A stretch of DNA of 64,000 bases from an uncultured Allomuricauda sp. (lineage in GTDB: Bacteria > Bacteroidota > Bacteroidia > Flavobacteriales > Flavobacteriaceae), in assembly GCF_947499585.1 (NCBI RefSeq), contig NZ_CANMOO010000002.1, forward strand, positions 992,001 to 1,056,000, in the 5' to 3' direction. Position 1 is the first letter of the stretch. Each line of letters begins with the position of its first letter. The notes under the pieces were generated by a model that did not search any database, had not been told where the DNA came from, and saw only the letters and a program-made list of their open reading frames with translations. A program made the position numbers and the translations under genes. Below, piece by piece: positions 44,549 through 52,892 of this stretch.

Positions 44549-45175
44549 TTACCACAACATTCCCAATCTGTAAGCTAATACTTGTGTGCGTTTGTCATCG
44601 TGCCACCATTTTTTATTCTTTAATTTGTTTAGTTTCTGAAAGCCACTGGTATACTTACCTTTATACGTTCGTTTTCTATGTTTCTGGTTTAGTTCCTTCT
44701 CCAAATTGGAAACTCTTCTGTCAAGTTCATGAAATCGGTCATTATGATAATCTAACTTAGAACTTATCTGACAACCATAATATATTCTTTTATTGTAACG
44801 TTGGAAATACCAATCACGATGAAGGTACTTATTGTGACCATATGCTTGATACAGTATTCGAGCCCTTTTGCCGCTCTCAGGGCATTCGAAGTAATAAACC
44901 GTCCCCTTGCCAAGATTACTGGGAATGCCTACTATAAATATTTTATAGTCCAATTCAACTCCTGGCCCGTCCCCGTTGGAGAAGATGTAATTTAACCTTA
45001 CAAATTTATCATCCTCTGTGAATTTGCTTACATACAAAACTTCACTGCCATCGGACCAACTCATTTTTCCCGTGGTAACAGCGCCTCTTGTGATTATGCC
45101 AGTTTTGACCATCCATGTTAAATCCAACTTCCTACATCTATTGGTTGAATATGCACCTGTACTTTTCCTTCCCAT
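44549..45175 (-). CDS. Mobile-element protein with degenerate zinc-ribbon-like core
   Basis: 208 aa. The opening MGRKSTGAYSTNRCRKLDL and later YYFECPESGKRARILYQ...YGCQ resemble a family common in bacterial mobile elements, in which this region is a cysteine-paired zinc ribbon; here most cysteines are missing. The C-terminal helix (DRRVSNLEKELNQKH) may be a coiled coil. Function is unknown. It lies 31 bp upstream of the winged-helix gene. Confidence 0.5.
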   Translation of the reverse strand: MGRKSTGAYSTNRCRKLDLTWMVKTGIITRGAVTTGKMSWSDGSEVLYVSKFTEDDKFVRLNYIFSNGDGPGVELDYKIFIVGIPSNLGKGTVYYFECPESGKRARILYQAYGHNKYLHRDWYFQRYNKRIYYGCQISSKLDYHNDRFHELDRRVSNLEKELNQKHRKRTYKGKYTSGFQKLNKLKNKKWWHDDKRTQVLAYRLGMLW

Positions 45176-45215
45176 TTTATTAATAACCTAAATCTTTAGG
45201 AAAACCAGAGTATTT

Positions 45216-46451
45216 CTAATTAATTACTTCTCTTGTGCCCGGGGATCCACTTTCCGGTAACAATTCACACATTTGCAAATTTCTGTTATGAATGGACTGA
45301 TTTATACTATCCAATCTTAACGCCTTAATAGACCAAATGGCCAAAAGACTTGCCTGAATTGCCTTCAAAAAATCACTCAACATTTTCCAAGTCAACGAGA
45401 GTAACCCTCCAATTACAGGAACCGCATCTGAAAGATTCGCTATAATATCAATCGCCTGAGCAACCAGCATCAATCCGGCCCTAATTGCACCAACTACGGA
45501 ATTCCAATATTTTATTCTGTTATTTTCATTGTCGAATCTAGTCTGCTCCTTGCTCCTTTCTTCTTCTTCATACGGGCCATTGATGACAACCTGCTTTAAT
45601 ACTAATGAAGATTGCCAACCATTATCGATAAATCTTGCTGTAATTGTATATTCACCATAATTGCCAACTAAATCCAGTCGACCATCAAGTTTCCCATCTA
45701 CCGGAAGGGGAAATCTTTTGTCCCCATCCATTCTGGCCTCGACATGTGAAGTATGACTTGCAGATGAAAGGCGTAGTGGAATCTCAGTATTCTCTATGAA
45801 TGTATCACCTACATTTTTTTTTGTGGTAACCGGCGTATTTACTCTTGACATAATTTTATTGACAACGACAACCTCAATAATTTTTCCGACATGTTCAGGC
45901 CTAAAATTGTTCACCTTTATAGTGAAGTTCATGCTGCTTTGAACCACAGGAGCAGTGCCTGGTATAACATTTACGTTCAATCTTCTCAATTGAGTGTTGG
46001 CATTTTCCATTTTTCTTATAGCGGGAATCTGATCTTTAACTAGAGGAGGGTTTGGATAATTGGGATCTTGGATTGGTTGCGTGCTCCCAAAATTCAAGGA
46101 GTCTGTACTTTCATTCCGATACATTTCTTGTACGGTATCTCTATAGTCCCGATCAAGGTCCTGAATTTCGTTTTGAATATTTTGATTTTCCTTTACCTCT
46201 TTAATACCAACTTGAAGCGTTCTTAATATCCTGCTGAGTTGTCTGTAATAGTTAGGGTCAATATATCCTTGCTGTATCGAAACATCCACGGTATGTGGAA
46301 ATTCAATCTCCAATGTGGGTTGCTCATCTTCAGGTCTGGGGGGATCCCCTATTAGGTAAATGCTATCATCAATTGGTATTGGTTCAAATTCAAAAGGGTC
46401 ATTGTTCTTTTGTTTTTTTTCCTTTTTTTTTCTTTTTTTTTCGAGGTTCAT
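45216..46451 (-). CDS. Large element protein with polybasic start and hydrophobic C-terminal region
   Basis: 411 aa. A strongly basic N-terminus (NLEKKRKKKEKKQKNNDPFE) precedes an acidic-proline stretch, a coiled region (residues about 75-115), beta-rich segments (MNFTIKVNNFRPEHVGKIIEVVV; GEYTITARFIDNGWQSSLVL) and a hydrophobic C-terminal part (VGAIRAGLMLVAQAIDIIANL...). No signal peptide. Not recognised. A membrane-inserting or effector-like protein is possible but unproven. Confidence 0.55.
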   Translation of the reverse strand: MNLEKKRKKKEKKQKNNDPFEFEPIPIDDSIYLIGDPPRPEDEQPTLEIEFPHTVDVSIQQGYIDPNYYRQLSRILRTLQVGIKEVKENQNIQNEIQDLDRDYRDTVQEMYRNESTDSLNFGSTQPIQDPNYPNPPLVKDQIPAIRKMENANTQLRRLNVNVIPGTAPVVQSSMNFTIKVNNFRPEHVGKIIEVVVVNKIMSRVNTPVTTKKNVGDTFIENTEIPLRLSSASHTSHVEARMDGDKRFPLPVDGKLDGRLDLVGNYGEYTITARFIDNGWQSSLVLKQVVINGPYEEEERSKEQTRFDNENNRIKYWNSVVGAIRAGLMLVAQAIDIIANLSDAVPVIGGLLSLTWKMLSDFLKAIQASLLAIWSIKALRLDSINQSIHNRNLQMCELLPESGSPGTREVIN

Positions 46452-46611
46452 AATTAAGAATTTAATTAAACAAAAGGGGAACTTAATTATATTTGAAGGA
46501 CATATAAGTTACAAAAAATATTAGTTTCCCAATCATATGATTCTCATGTTTCATTTTGCTATTTTCCAAAACTTGAACCGATACTGCTGATATAATCTTG
46601 GACCCGCTGCG

Positions 46612-47502
46612 TTAACATTTCAATACTGCTTTGGCTAATTTTACAGCACCTAACTCTTTACCATTTGGTGCTTTAATCATTGGCAAGTACCTATCTATGA
46701 TTTCATATTGGTGCTTCGGCCTAGAGGTGTACGTTCTTATGAATGATTTTATGGCGGTTATATCGCCGTTGTATCGCTCGTTGAGGTCTTTTACCATAGC
46801 GAAGTGTTGGTATTGTTTAAGACTCTTAAATTGGCTCAAATCGGCTTTCTCTATTTCCATGGGCTGGTTCTTTAGAATGTTAGTGATTGCTATGTAGTTT
46901 ATCTTGTCTTGTTGCAGGATATATTCCATGTTCCTTGTCTTGAAACGGTTGCGAACAGTCCTCCAGTCATCAAATTTTGTCTCTATCCTTGCCACTCCTT
47001 CGAACTGTTTCAAATCTATTCCCAAACCCTTGTAGTCCTCAGAGAACCTCATCATATGAGCCAATTTCCCGTATACTGTGGTAATCATTTTGTCACCTTT
47101 GGTCTGATATTCATAAGAAACTGAGTTGTCCCTTCTAACCCTTTGGTATCTTGACCAGTGTCCAATAAGCATAAGTTCATCCATGAGTTTTTCCGGTTCG
47201 ACTTTTATATCGTCTTTCACATGAATCTTGCTGACCTTTGCCTCCTTCATGAAATCATGGTGCAACCTCAGCCCGCATTTAATGTCCAAAGTGTCCAACA
47301 ATTGGTCAAGAGTACTAAAACTGATACCCTTTTTATAGTTGCTTTCCAATATTCTTGCGTTTACATCCAATCTCAAATGATGGTCCTTTGTATAGAGTTT
47401 GTTCAATCCTTTTGGTTTGTTTTGGTTCTTTATCCTTAACTCTTTGTCAGCGACAAAATATCCTGGTCTAACATCGGTAATATAGTCCGTTGGTATGGTC
47501 AC
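46612..47502 (-). CDS. Putative replication initiation protein (phage/plasmid II/X-like)
   Basis: 296 aa. The layout LRLDVNARILESNYKKGIS, then LDQLLDTLDIKCGLRL, AKVSKIHVKDDI and VARIETKFDDW is reminiscent of the II/X (CRI) replication proteins of small rolling-circle phages and plasmids. I cannot identify the nicking tyrosine with confidence. If right, the element could replicate after excision. The 160-bp gap upstream contains hairpins compatible with an origin. Confidence 0.5.
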   Translation of the reverse strand: MTIPTDYITDVRPGYFVADKELRIKNQNKPKGLNKLYTKDHHLRLDVNARILESNYKKGISFSTLDQLLDTLDIKCGLRLHHDFMKEAKVSKIHVKDDIKVEPEKLMDELMLIGHWSRYQRVRRDNSVSYEYQTKGDKMITTVYGKLAHMMRFSEDYKGLGIDLKQFEGVARIETKFDDWRTVRNRFKTRNMEYILQQDKINYIAITNILKNQPMEIEKADLSQFKSLKQYQHFAMVKDLNERYNGDITAIKSFIRTYTSRPKHQYEIIDRYLPMIKAPNGKELGAVKLAKAVLKC

Positions 47503-47637
47503 CGATATGTTATCTGAACAAAGGATAGAAAGTGATAATTTTTTGTCATTATTTACCCTATACTATACTAGGGGTAAAAACTGCTATTTTTGAACTTGGT
47601 AATGCGTTGCCCGTATTGCCACATTTGAACAAAGTAT

Positions 47638-47662
47638 AAGGGGAGGTTGACTCCCCTTTTTT
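47638..47662 (+). terminator. Hairpin with T-run upstream of the Rep gene
   Basis: AAGGGGAG/CTCCCCTT stem of 8 bp with a 5-nt loop, followed on the plus strand by six T. It lies just past the stop of the minus-strand gene at 47666 and could act in both directions, or end a short plus-strand transcript starting near 47598 from the TATTTTTG box at 47585-47592. Confidence 0.6.
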
Positions 47663-47665
47663 ATG

Positions 47666-48034
47666 CTAAATGTTTGTTGTCAGAAATTGGACATTTGGTG
47701 ATCCCGTTGTCGGACACCTATCTATCTTTTCAACCTTCAACAATCCTTTCTCCTCCAATAACCTTTTTACCTGACAGATATATTTCTGCGGTATGCCTGT
47801 CATCTTGGTTACAGTGGATGCAGTAGTGGTGTTCTCTTTTAGAAACTGTTTTACCCTTCTGGTATATTCTTCCCTGAAAACAGAGGGCCGATAAGGCAGT
47901 CCAAATGATTTGCATACAGTTGACTGCTCAAGTACGTCTATGTACTTTGATTCCCTAACATATTTCTTCAATTGTTCTAACCGTTCTTTAAAAGAGTTCT
48001 TATCTGAACCTTCGGGTTTTGCACTGTTATCCAT
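47666..48034 (-). CDS. Small HTH protein of the element backbone
   Basis: 122 aa. A charged helical N-terminus is followed by a winged-helix-like segment (RVKQFLKENTTTASTVTKMTGIPQKYICQVKRLLEEKGLLKVEKI). Probably DNA-binding. It lies 11 bp downstream of the excisionase-like gene and may be co-expressed. Confidence 0.6.
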   Translation of the reverse strand: MDNSAKPEGSDKNSFKERLEQLKKYVRESKYIDVLEQSTVCKSFGLPYRPSVFREEYTRRVKQFLKENTTTASTVTKMTGIPQKYICQVKRLLEEKGLLKVEKIDRCPTTGSPNVQFLTTNI

Positions 48035-48045
48035 ATTGCCCGTAT

Positions 48046-48318
48046 TTAAAGTTCAATAAGTGATTCCTCTACTTCGCTTCTCTTGAAATACACTCTCCCT
48101 CCCAAGCCTACTGGCTTGAGTAATCCTCTCTTACAGTGATTGCGAATTGTACTTAGGTCTACTTTGAGAAGTTTCGCTGTTTCCCTTCTGGTAAGATATT
48201 CTTCAGGGTTCTTGGGCTCAAAGTTCTTTTTGAGTTCCTCCAACTGGTTCTTTACGTCGTTGGAGATTGCATCCTGTAGTTGTTGAGGTGAGATGCCCAC
48301 CATCTGTATCTGCTCCAT
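48046..48318 (-). CDS. Excisionase-like helix-turn-helix protein
   Basis: 90 aa. The C-terminal MerR/excisionase-type domain reads YLTRRETAKLLKVDLSTIRNHCKRGLLKPVGLGGRVYFKRSEVEESL, the form common in Bacteroidota integrative elements. It probably directs the integrase toward excision and may control Rep expression. Confidence 0.82.
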   Translation of the reverse strand: MEQIQMVGISPQQLQDAISNDVKNQLEELKKNFEPKNPEEYLTRRETAKLLKVDLSTIRNHCKRGLLKPVGLGGRVYFKRSEVEESLIEL

Positions 48319-48405
48319 TGCTATCCAAATTTTTAATTAAACTTGGTGTAATTTCGCTCTGTTTAAAGGTTGGGGGTATCCCCAAAAACTCCCCCTAAAA
48401 GTTGA

Positions 48406-49236
48406 TTACAAATTATTCAGATATACTTTTACTTCATCCATATAATTGTATGAAGTAAATTTTGTCCTGTTTTCGTTTGAATGAGGATTCAATACTGCAT
48501 GGTTGCCTTTCACACTTCTAGAATCTGCATTTAGTAGTTTAGCTAACAAATCATACTGTTTACTTTTTGAAAGACCTTTTAATCTTTCAAGATCAAAGAA
48601 CCCTACCTCATTCAACAAGGCTATTTGGTATGGCAACGAGCTATTCTTTTTTTGCTTTAGTGATAAATTTACTTTTGTGTCGTTATAAGAATCATATATC
48701 ATTTTGAAATCGATATACAATAATTTATGACTGCCGACCCTTGAGTTTTTAAGAAATTTTATTGTCTCCTGAAGAATAGTTCCTACAACATTTTTTGCTT
48801 CATAAAATTGAAACAGCTTGCCTATCATTTCATTCTTTATCTTGGAATAATCAAAAGAATCCTCTTCTATAAATACAATGCCATGATTAAACCAAAGAAA
48901 AAAGGAAGTTAAGTAGATTTCCGTAGCAATTTTTAAGTCTCCATCCCAGTCTAATTTTGTTGTTTCTGAGTCAAAGCCCTCCATTGCATATTCTATCAGA
49001 TCATGCCTTATTGATTCATCTTCAGTGCGTAAATTTTGGAAATAATGAAAATCATACTTATTAAAAAATATTTTCTTTATTCCAAATGCCATGCAAATAT
49101 TGACAACTAGTTCTGGCAGAATATTTAATGCTATCGCCTTTTCAACATCAATTCTAAAATAGTCGTATTCGTCTAGTCCGTCTAAGAAAGCATCTATTTC
49201 CTTAAATAATTCTGTAATTAGTTTGTCTTGTTCCAT
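48406..49236 (-). CDS. RteC-like element protein
   Basis: 276 aa, helical. The C-terminal segment (ALLNEVGFFDLERLKGLSKSKQYDLLAKLLNADSRSVKGN...LNPHSNENRTKFTSYNYMDEVKVYL) resembles the C-terminal domain of RteC-type regulators of Bacteroidota conjugative elements. It may regulate excision genes. It is transcribed towards the excisionase-like gene. Confidence 0.6.
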   Translation of the reverse strand: MEQDKLITELFKEIDAFLDGLDEYDYFRIDVEKAIALNILPELVVNICMAFGIKKIFFNKYDFHYFQNLRTEDESIRHDLIEYAMEGFDSETTKLDWDGDLKIATEIYLTSFFLWFNHGIVFIEEDSFDYSKIKNEMIGKLFQFYEAKNVVGTILQETIKFLKNSRVGSHKLLYIDFKMIYDSYNDTKVNLSLKQKKNSSLPYQIALLNEVGFFDLERLKGLSKSKQYDLLAKLLNADSRSVKGNHAVLNPHSNENRTKFTSYNYMDEVKVYLNNL

Positions 49237-49292
49237 TTAATATACATCGATGAATATAAAAATAAGAAAGGCTGCAGTTAAGCAGCCCTATT

Positions 49293-49610
49293 TTATACAT
49301 TAATCTGCTGTTTCTGACTAAATGCCTTCCAATCTGAGTAGATATCAATTGCCGTTGAGGTAAGCAATTCTTCTGGGATTTTATGGTGAAAGTTTATTTT
49401 ACTCATCAGTTTCTTGGTATGACTGCAAAAAGACTCTAAAACATCATCAATATCTTTTCTATTCTCATCTATGTCAAAGATTATTGTGCAAAGTCCAGTT
49501 TTATCCAGCATCCAATGTTCAGGAGAAAATCCTATATCCCATAAATTGTCAATTAAAATGTGGTGGGTAATGTAATTCTCGATTAATTTAATTGCTTTTG
49601 AAGTTTCCAT
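49293..49610 (-). CDS. Small hypothetical protein
   Basis: 105 aa, soluble, mixed alpha/beta by appearance (CTIIFDIDENRKDIDDVLESF). Not recognised. It begins 12 bp after the stop of the next upstream gene and sits in the integrase-proximal backbone. Confidence 0.55.
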   Translation of the reverse strand: METSKAIKLIENYITHHILIDNLWDIGFSPEHWMLDKTGLCTIIFDIDENRKDIDDVLESFCSHTKKLMSKINFHHKIPEELLTSTAIDIYSDWKAFSQKQQINV

Positions 49611-49621
49611 GTGTCAGTTGT

Positions 49622-49960
49622 TTAATTGATTGCTGTGTACCAATCATCGTATATTTTATCCGCCAATTCAGAAGCATTACATCTGTACTCATCCATTCGA
49701 CTAAAATATCCATTGAATATTGAGTGTAGCAAATTCGCTTTTTGTTCTTCATTTGGGTTAATACCCATCAACACGTAGGCGTTAGCGTATCCTCCATATT
49801 GTCCTTCAGGTTCAAAACTGTGGCCTCCTTTACTGTAAGCTGATAGAGTTTCGTGAATTCCATCCGCTACCTTAAGGAAAATAACAGAGTCCGAAATAAT
49901 TTCTTTAACCAATTGCTCTCTTGCCGATGAATCAAGGGTTAGTGTTTTTGCTGTGTCCAT
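49622..49960 (-). CDS. Small hypothetical protein
   Basis: 112 aa, helical, cytosolic. Not recognised. It starts 12 bp downstream of the integrase stop and may be co-transcribed with it. Confidence 0.55.
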   Translation of the reverse strand: MDTAKTLTLDSSAREQLVKEIISDSVIFLKVADGIHETLSAYSKGGHSFEPEGQYGGYANAYVLMGINPNEEQKANLLHSIFNGYFSRMDEYRCNASELADKIYDDWYTAIN

Positions 49961-49971
49961 ATGATTGTATT

Positions 49972-51306
49972 TTAGTTAGACTTTCTTTTTATTATTTCAA
50001 GTTGAGGTTTTCTTTCCTTGTCCATTCGTTCCATTTCATCAAACTTATTCCTTGCGTTCCGGCTTAGGGTAGGGTCGGACTTATCGATATAGGTCAGGAA
50101 ATTCTTTTCATTGTCATGGCCCGTGATGTTCATTATCTCCTGCACTGACCAATTTGGCAAGTTGTAGAAATTGCAGGCAAATGACCTCCTTCCAGTATGG
50201 TTGGACACCAGTTTGTATTTTGGGTATGTACCCTTAACACCATTGAACCTTCCGTACTCCTTATCCTTTATCCCTGCAATCCTGCAAACCTCTTTTATCA
50301 ATGTTGACAGCATGGAACGCTGGCTCTGCTCGTTCTCCGTGAATTTCGGCGGGAAATTGTCCTTATATTTTTTGAGAACCTTTTCCACCTTATAATGAAT
50401 AGGTATTTCCAAGTTCTTGTTGGTCTTGAATTGCTTTGCTGCAATATATCGTCCCCCTTGTATTGTCTGGATGTTCTTTTTGCTAAACCTATGCAAATCT
50501 GATATTCGTTGTGCTGTATAGCAAGCAATTATGAACCAGTCCTTTGCAATTTCCAATCTTTCATTTGGCATTTCGGCTTGAATGATGTCATCAATCTCAT
50601 CAAAGGTCAAGTAGGTCACAATGTTCTCATCCTGGAATCCCTTTATAAGGGAGTATTTCGGATTGACCTTGCAACCTTTCAATTGTGCATCCTTAATGAT
50701 AGTCTTTAACCGTTTTACATAGCGCCCTTTGGTGTTTATGGACTTTGGCTCAATATCGGTAAGGTATTCAAGGAAGTCATTTGCAAACACCTCATCAACT
50801 TCGGTAAGTTGAATCTCATGCCCTAAATGCTGTTGGTACATTTTGAGAATATTATTGAAGTTGACATATTTATCAATGGTATTCTGTTTCAATTTATATT
50901 GGACATCATTTCTTTTGTATGTTCTTTTGGGAAGGTCTTTACAGTACCATTCAGCATAGTTGACGAGCAAATCCTTATCTGTTAACGGTTCTAGGTTGTT
51001 GAAACCTTGGATTAGTTTCTTAATATCCTTTCCTTCAATGTCACGTACACTTTTTGATTCGTCCTTTTCCAGCCCGTCGATATTCTGCTTGATGAGGTTC
51101 TCCAGTTCCTGAAGGTTCTTTTTGAGTTTTTTGTTCGATGCACTGCTCTCGTTTGGAAGGTGGGTTCGTGGATTCCATTTTGTAGCATCATGTATTGTCT
51201 GTCCAGTGGAAAGGCGCATATCCTTAATAGTGCCGAGTTTCAATCTCAGGTAGACCTTGCATTCGCCTTTTTCTTTGGATGGATAGAATTTGATGTTTGG
51301 TATCAT
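49972..51306 (-). CDS. Tyrosine-type site-specific integrase of the tRNA-Asn element
   Basis: 444 aa. An N-terminal arm-binding domain and a SAM-like core-binding domain (about 110-220) precede the catalytic domain with Arg I in TAQRISD near residue 265, HTGRRS (HxxR) near 370, TGHDN, and the nucleophile tyrosine in FLTYID near 404. All catalytic residues are visible, so it should be active. It lies 181 bp from attR. It catalyses integration at and excision from tRNA-Asn. Confidence 0.95.
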   Translation of the reverse strand: MIPNIKFYPSKEKGECKVYLRLKLGTIKDMRLSTGQTIHDATKWNPRTHLPNESSASNKKLKKNLQELENLIKQNIDGLEKDESKSVRDIEGKDIKKLIQGFNNLEPLTDKDLLVNYAEWYCKDLPKRTYKRNDVQYKLKQNTIDKYVNFNNILKMYQQHLGHEIQLTEVDEVFANDFLEYLTDIEPKSINTKGRYVKRLKTIIKDAQLKGCKVNPKYSLIKGFQDENIVTYLTFDEIDDIIQAEMPNERLEIAKDWFIIACYTAQRISDLHRFSKKNIQTIQGGRYIAAKQFKTNKNLEIPIHYKVEKVLKKYKDNFPPKFTENEQSQRSMLSTLIKEVCRIAGIKDKEYGRFNGVKGTYPKYKLVSNHTGRRSFACNFYNLPNWSVQEIMNITGHDNEKNFLTYIDKSDPTLSRNARNKFDEMERMDKERKPQLEIIKRKSN

Positions 51307-51487
51307 GGATAGGACATTTGAACATAAGCAAGTTAACCAATATTTAATATTTATCCCACTTTATATCCCATAAATTTTGAAGTGAGTTCTATCATTTTAG
51401 ATTGAATTCCTTTGATAAATACTATAAATAAAGAAAATTCATGAAGAAATAGAAATCATACGATTGTACTGAAATCTATATTAGCAC

Positions 51488-51502
51488 CCCAAGAGGGGGA
51501 GC
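51488..51502. repeat. attR: right 15-bp core of the tRNA-Asn element
   Basis: Exact copy of 34394-34408. Bases on both sides differ from the left copy. It marks the end of the element, directly followed by the displaced tRNA terminator. Confidence 0.85.
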
Positions 51503-51515
51503 TTAATGAAAGAAA

Positions 51516-51547
51516 GCCATCTACGAAAGTAGGTGGCTTTTTCTTTT
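51516..51547 (+). terminator. Displaced native terminator of tRNA-Asn
   Basis: GCCATCTAC/GTAGGTGGC stem (nine pairs, one G-U) with a GAAA loop, followed by a T-rich run. It has no gene of its own upstream now; before insertion it would have followed tRNA-Asn directly. Confidence 0.75.
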
Positions 51548-51590
51548 TACAAAAAGAATTTTGGCTAGTTCAAACTACCTTTCCAAAAAC

Positions 51591-52727
51591 TCAAATGGGT
51601 CTTAACCTCAGAATCATACCACCGTCAACACCAATATAGATAAGACCATCTGGCCCCTGTTTAACCACTCGTATTCTTCTTTCAAAGTCTTCTAACAATC
51701 GTTCTTCATGAACTACCTTACCATTTTCAAGAACCAATCGGTTTAAATGCGTGAGTGCCATTGCACCAATAAATAAGTTGCCTTTCCATTTTTTAAAGGT
51801 ATCTCCAGAATAAAACTCCATACCACTTGGTGCTATAGATGGCGTGTAATAATAATTGGGCTGTTCCATTCCTTCTTTATGGGTAATTCCCTCCCCGATT
51901 GGAGTATCATTATAGTCTATACCATGGCATATTATTGGCCATCCATAGTTAAGCCCTGGTTTAATAAGGTTTAGTTCATCTCCTCCCTTTGGTCCATGCT
52001 CATGCAGCCAGAGTTCCTGGGTTCTGGGATGGAGCGTTAGCCCTTGAGGATTTCTGTGTCCAAAGCTCCATATTTCTGGTTTTGCATTCTTTGTGCCGAC
52101 AAAAGGGTTGTCGTTTGGTATTTGTCCATCCTCAAAAATGCGCATTACTTTTCCTAAATGATTGTTCAAGGTCTGCGCTGAATCTTTGAGGTCATAGCGG
52201 TCACCCATGGTAAAAAATAAATAACCATCCTTTATGACCATCCTAGAACCATAATGGCTTGCCGATTTATAGAACGGATATGCGGTAAAAATGCGCTCTA
52301 CATTTACTAACGAATCTCCTTTGAGTTTTCCTCGTTCAATGGCCATGGAACTGCTAATACTATCTCCAAAGGAGTGAGAAAAATAAAGCCACCCATTTTG
52401 TTTATAATTAGGGTGAAGCAGTATGTCCAAGGCACCACCATCTCCCTTGCAATAAGATTCAGGCACTCCCTTGAGCACTTTTTTTTCTCCAGAGCGAATG
52501 TCTACCAATAGTATCTGTCCCGCAAACCTGTTGGTGACCAACATTTTTCCATCAGGTAAAAACGACATACCAAAAGGAACTCGGATACTATCAATTACTT
52601 TTTCTAGCTTAAAATTGACTTCTTCGCTTTCAAAAGTCCAAGCTTCCTTACCATCTGCACAACTAAAAAAAAGAAGTGGCAATGCAACAAAAGCCATTAA
52701 CAAATAGAAATGTTTTTTATATTTCAT
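51591..52727 (-). CDS. PQQ-dependent sugar dehydrogenase-like lipoprotein
   Basis: 378 aa. Lipobox in LPLLFFSC. Six-bladed beta-propeller of the soluble glucose dehydrogenase/YliI family: VPFGMSFLPDGKMLVTNR, GGALDILLHPNYKQNGWLYFSHS, PEIWSFGHRNPQGLTLHP, WLHEHGPKGGDELNLI. It oxidises aldoses with PQQ if PQQ can be acquired; no PQQ synthesis genes are in the window. It probably faces the periplasm. Confidence 0.9.
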   Translation of the reverse strand: MKYKKHFYLLMAFVALPLLFFSCADGKEAWTFESEEVNFKLEKVIDSIRVPFGMSFLPDGKMLVTNRFAGQILLVDIRSGEKKVLKGVPESYCKGDGGALDILLHPNYKQNGWLYFSHSFGDSISSSMAIERGKLKGDSLVNVERIFTAYPFYKSASHYGSRMVIKDGYLFFTMGDRYDLKDSAQTLNNHLGKVMRIFEDGQIPNDNPFVGTKNAKPEIWSFGHRNPQGLTLHPRTQELWLHEHGPKGGDELNLIKPGLNYGWPIICHGIDYNDTPIGEGITHKEGMEQPNYYYTPSIAPSGMEFYSGDTFKKWKGNLFIGAMALTHLNRLVLENGKVVHEERLLEDFERRIRVVKQGPDGLIYIGVDGGMILRLRPI

Positions 52728-52892
52728 AAACCATTAATTAAGAACTGTTTGGCTAGAAATATCTATTATTCTTTTGATGTTAGCTGTGGAATTTAAATAG
52801 TACTATGATGGATTTATAAATTGATTAAACCCATTTAAGCTTAAAAACCCCTTTTGCAAAAAGATTACCTTTATAGAGGTATTCTATGTAAA

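Larger units (their letters stand above)
34394..51502. mobile_element. 17.1-kb integrated element in tRNA-Asn
   Basis: Bounded by the 15-bp exact repeat at the tRNA 3' end, with a tyrosine integrase just inside the right end. Contents from the left: jacalin-lectin secreted protein, SRAP, Y-family polymerase, DnaE, an unknown membrane-protein module, a lipoprotein, several regulators, a putative Rep protein, RteC-like and excisionase-like proteins, integrase. I see no relaxase, coupling protein, conjugation channel, or phage structural gene, so self-transfer is doubtful; it may be a mobilisable or satellite element. The displaced native tRNA terminator now lies just outside attR. Confidence 0.85.

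Noticed and set aside
34394-51502. Conjugative element or prophage
   Set aside because: No relaxase, type IV secretion, capsid, portal or terminase gene is recognisable.
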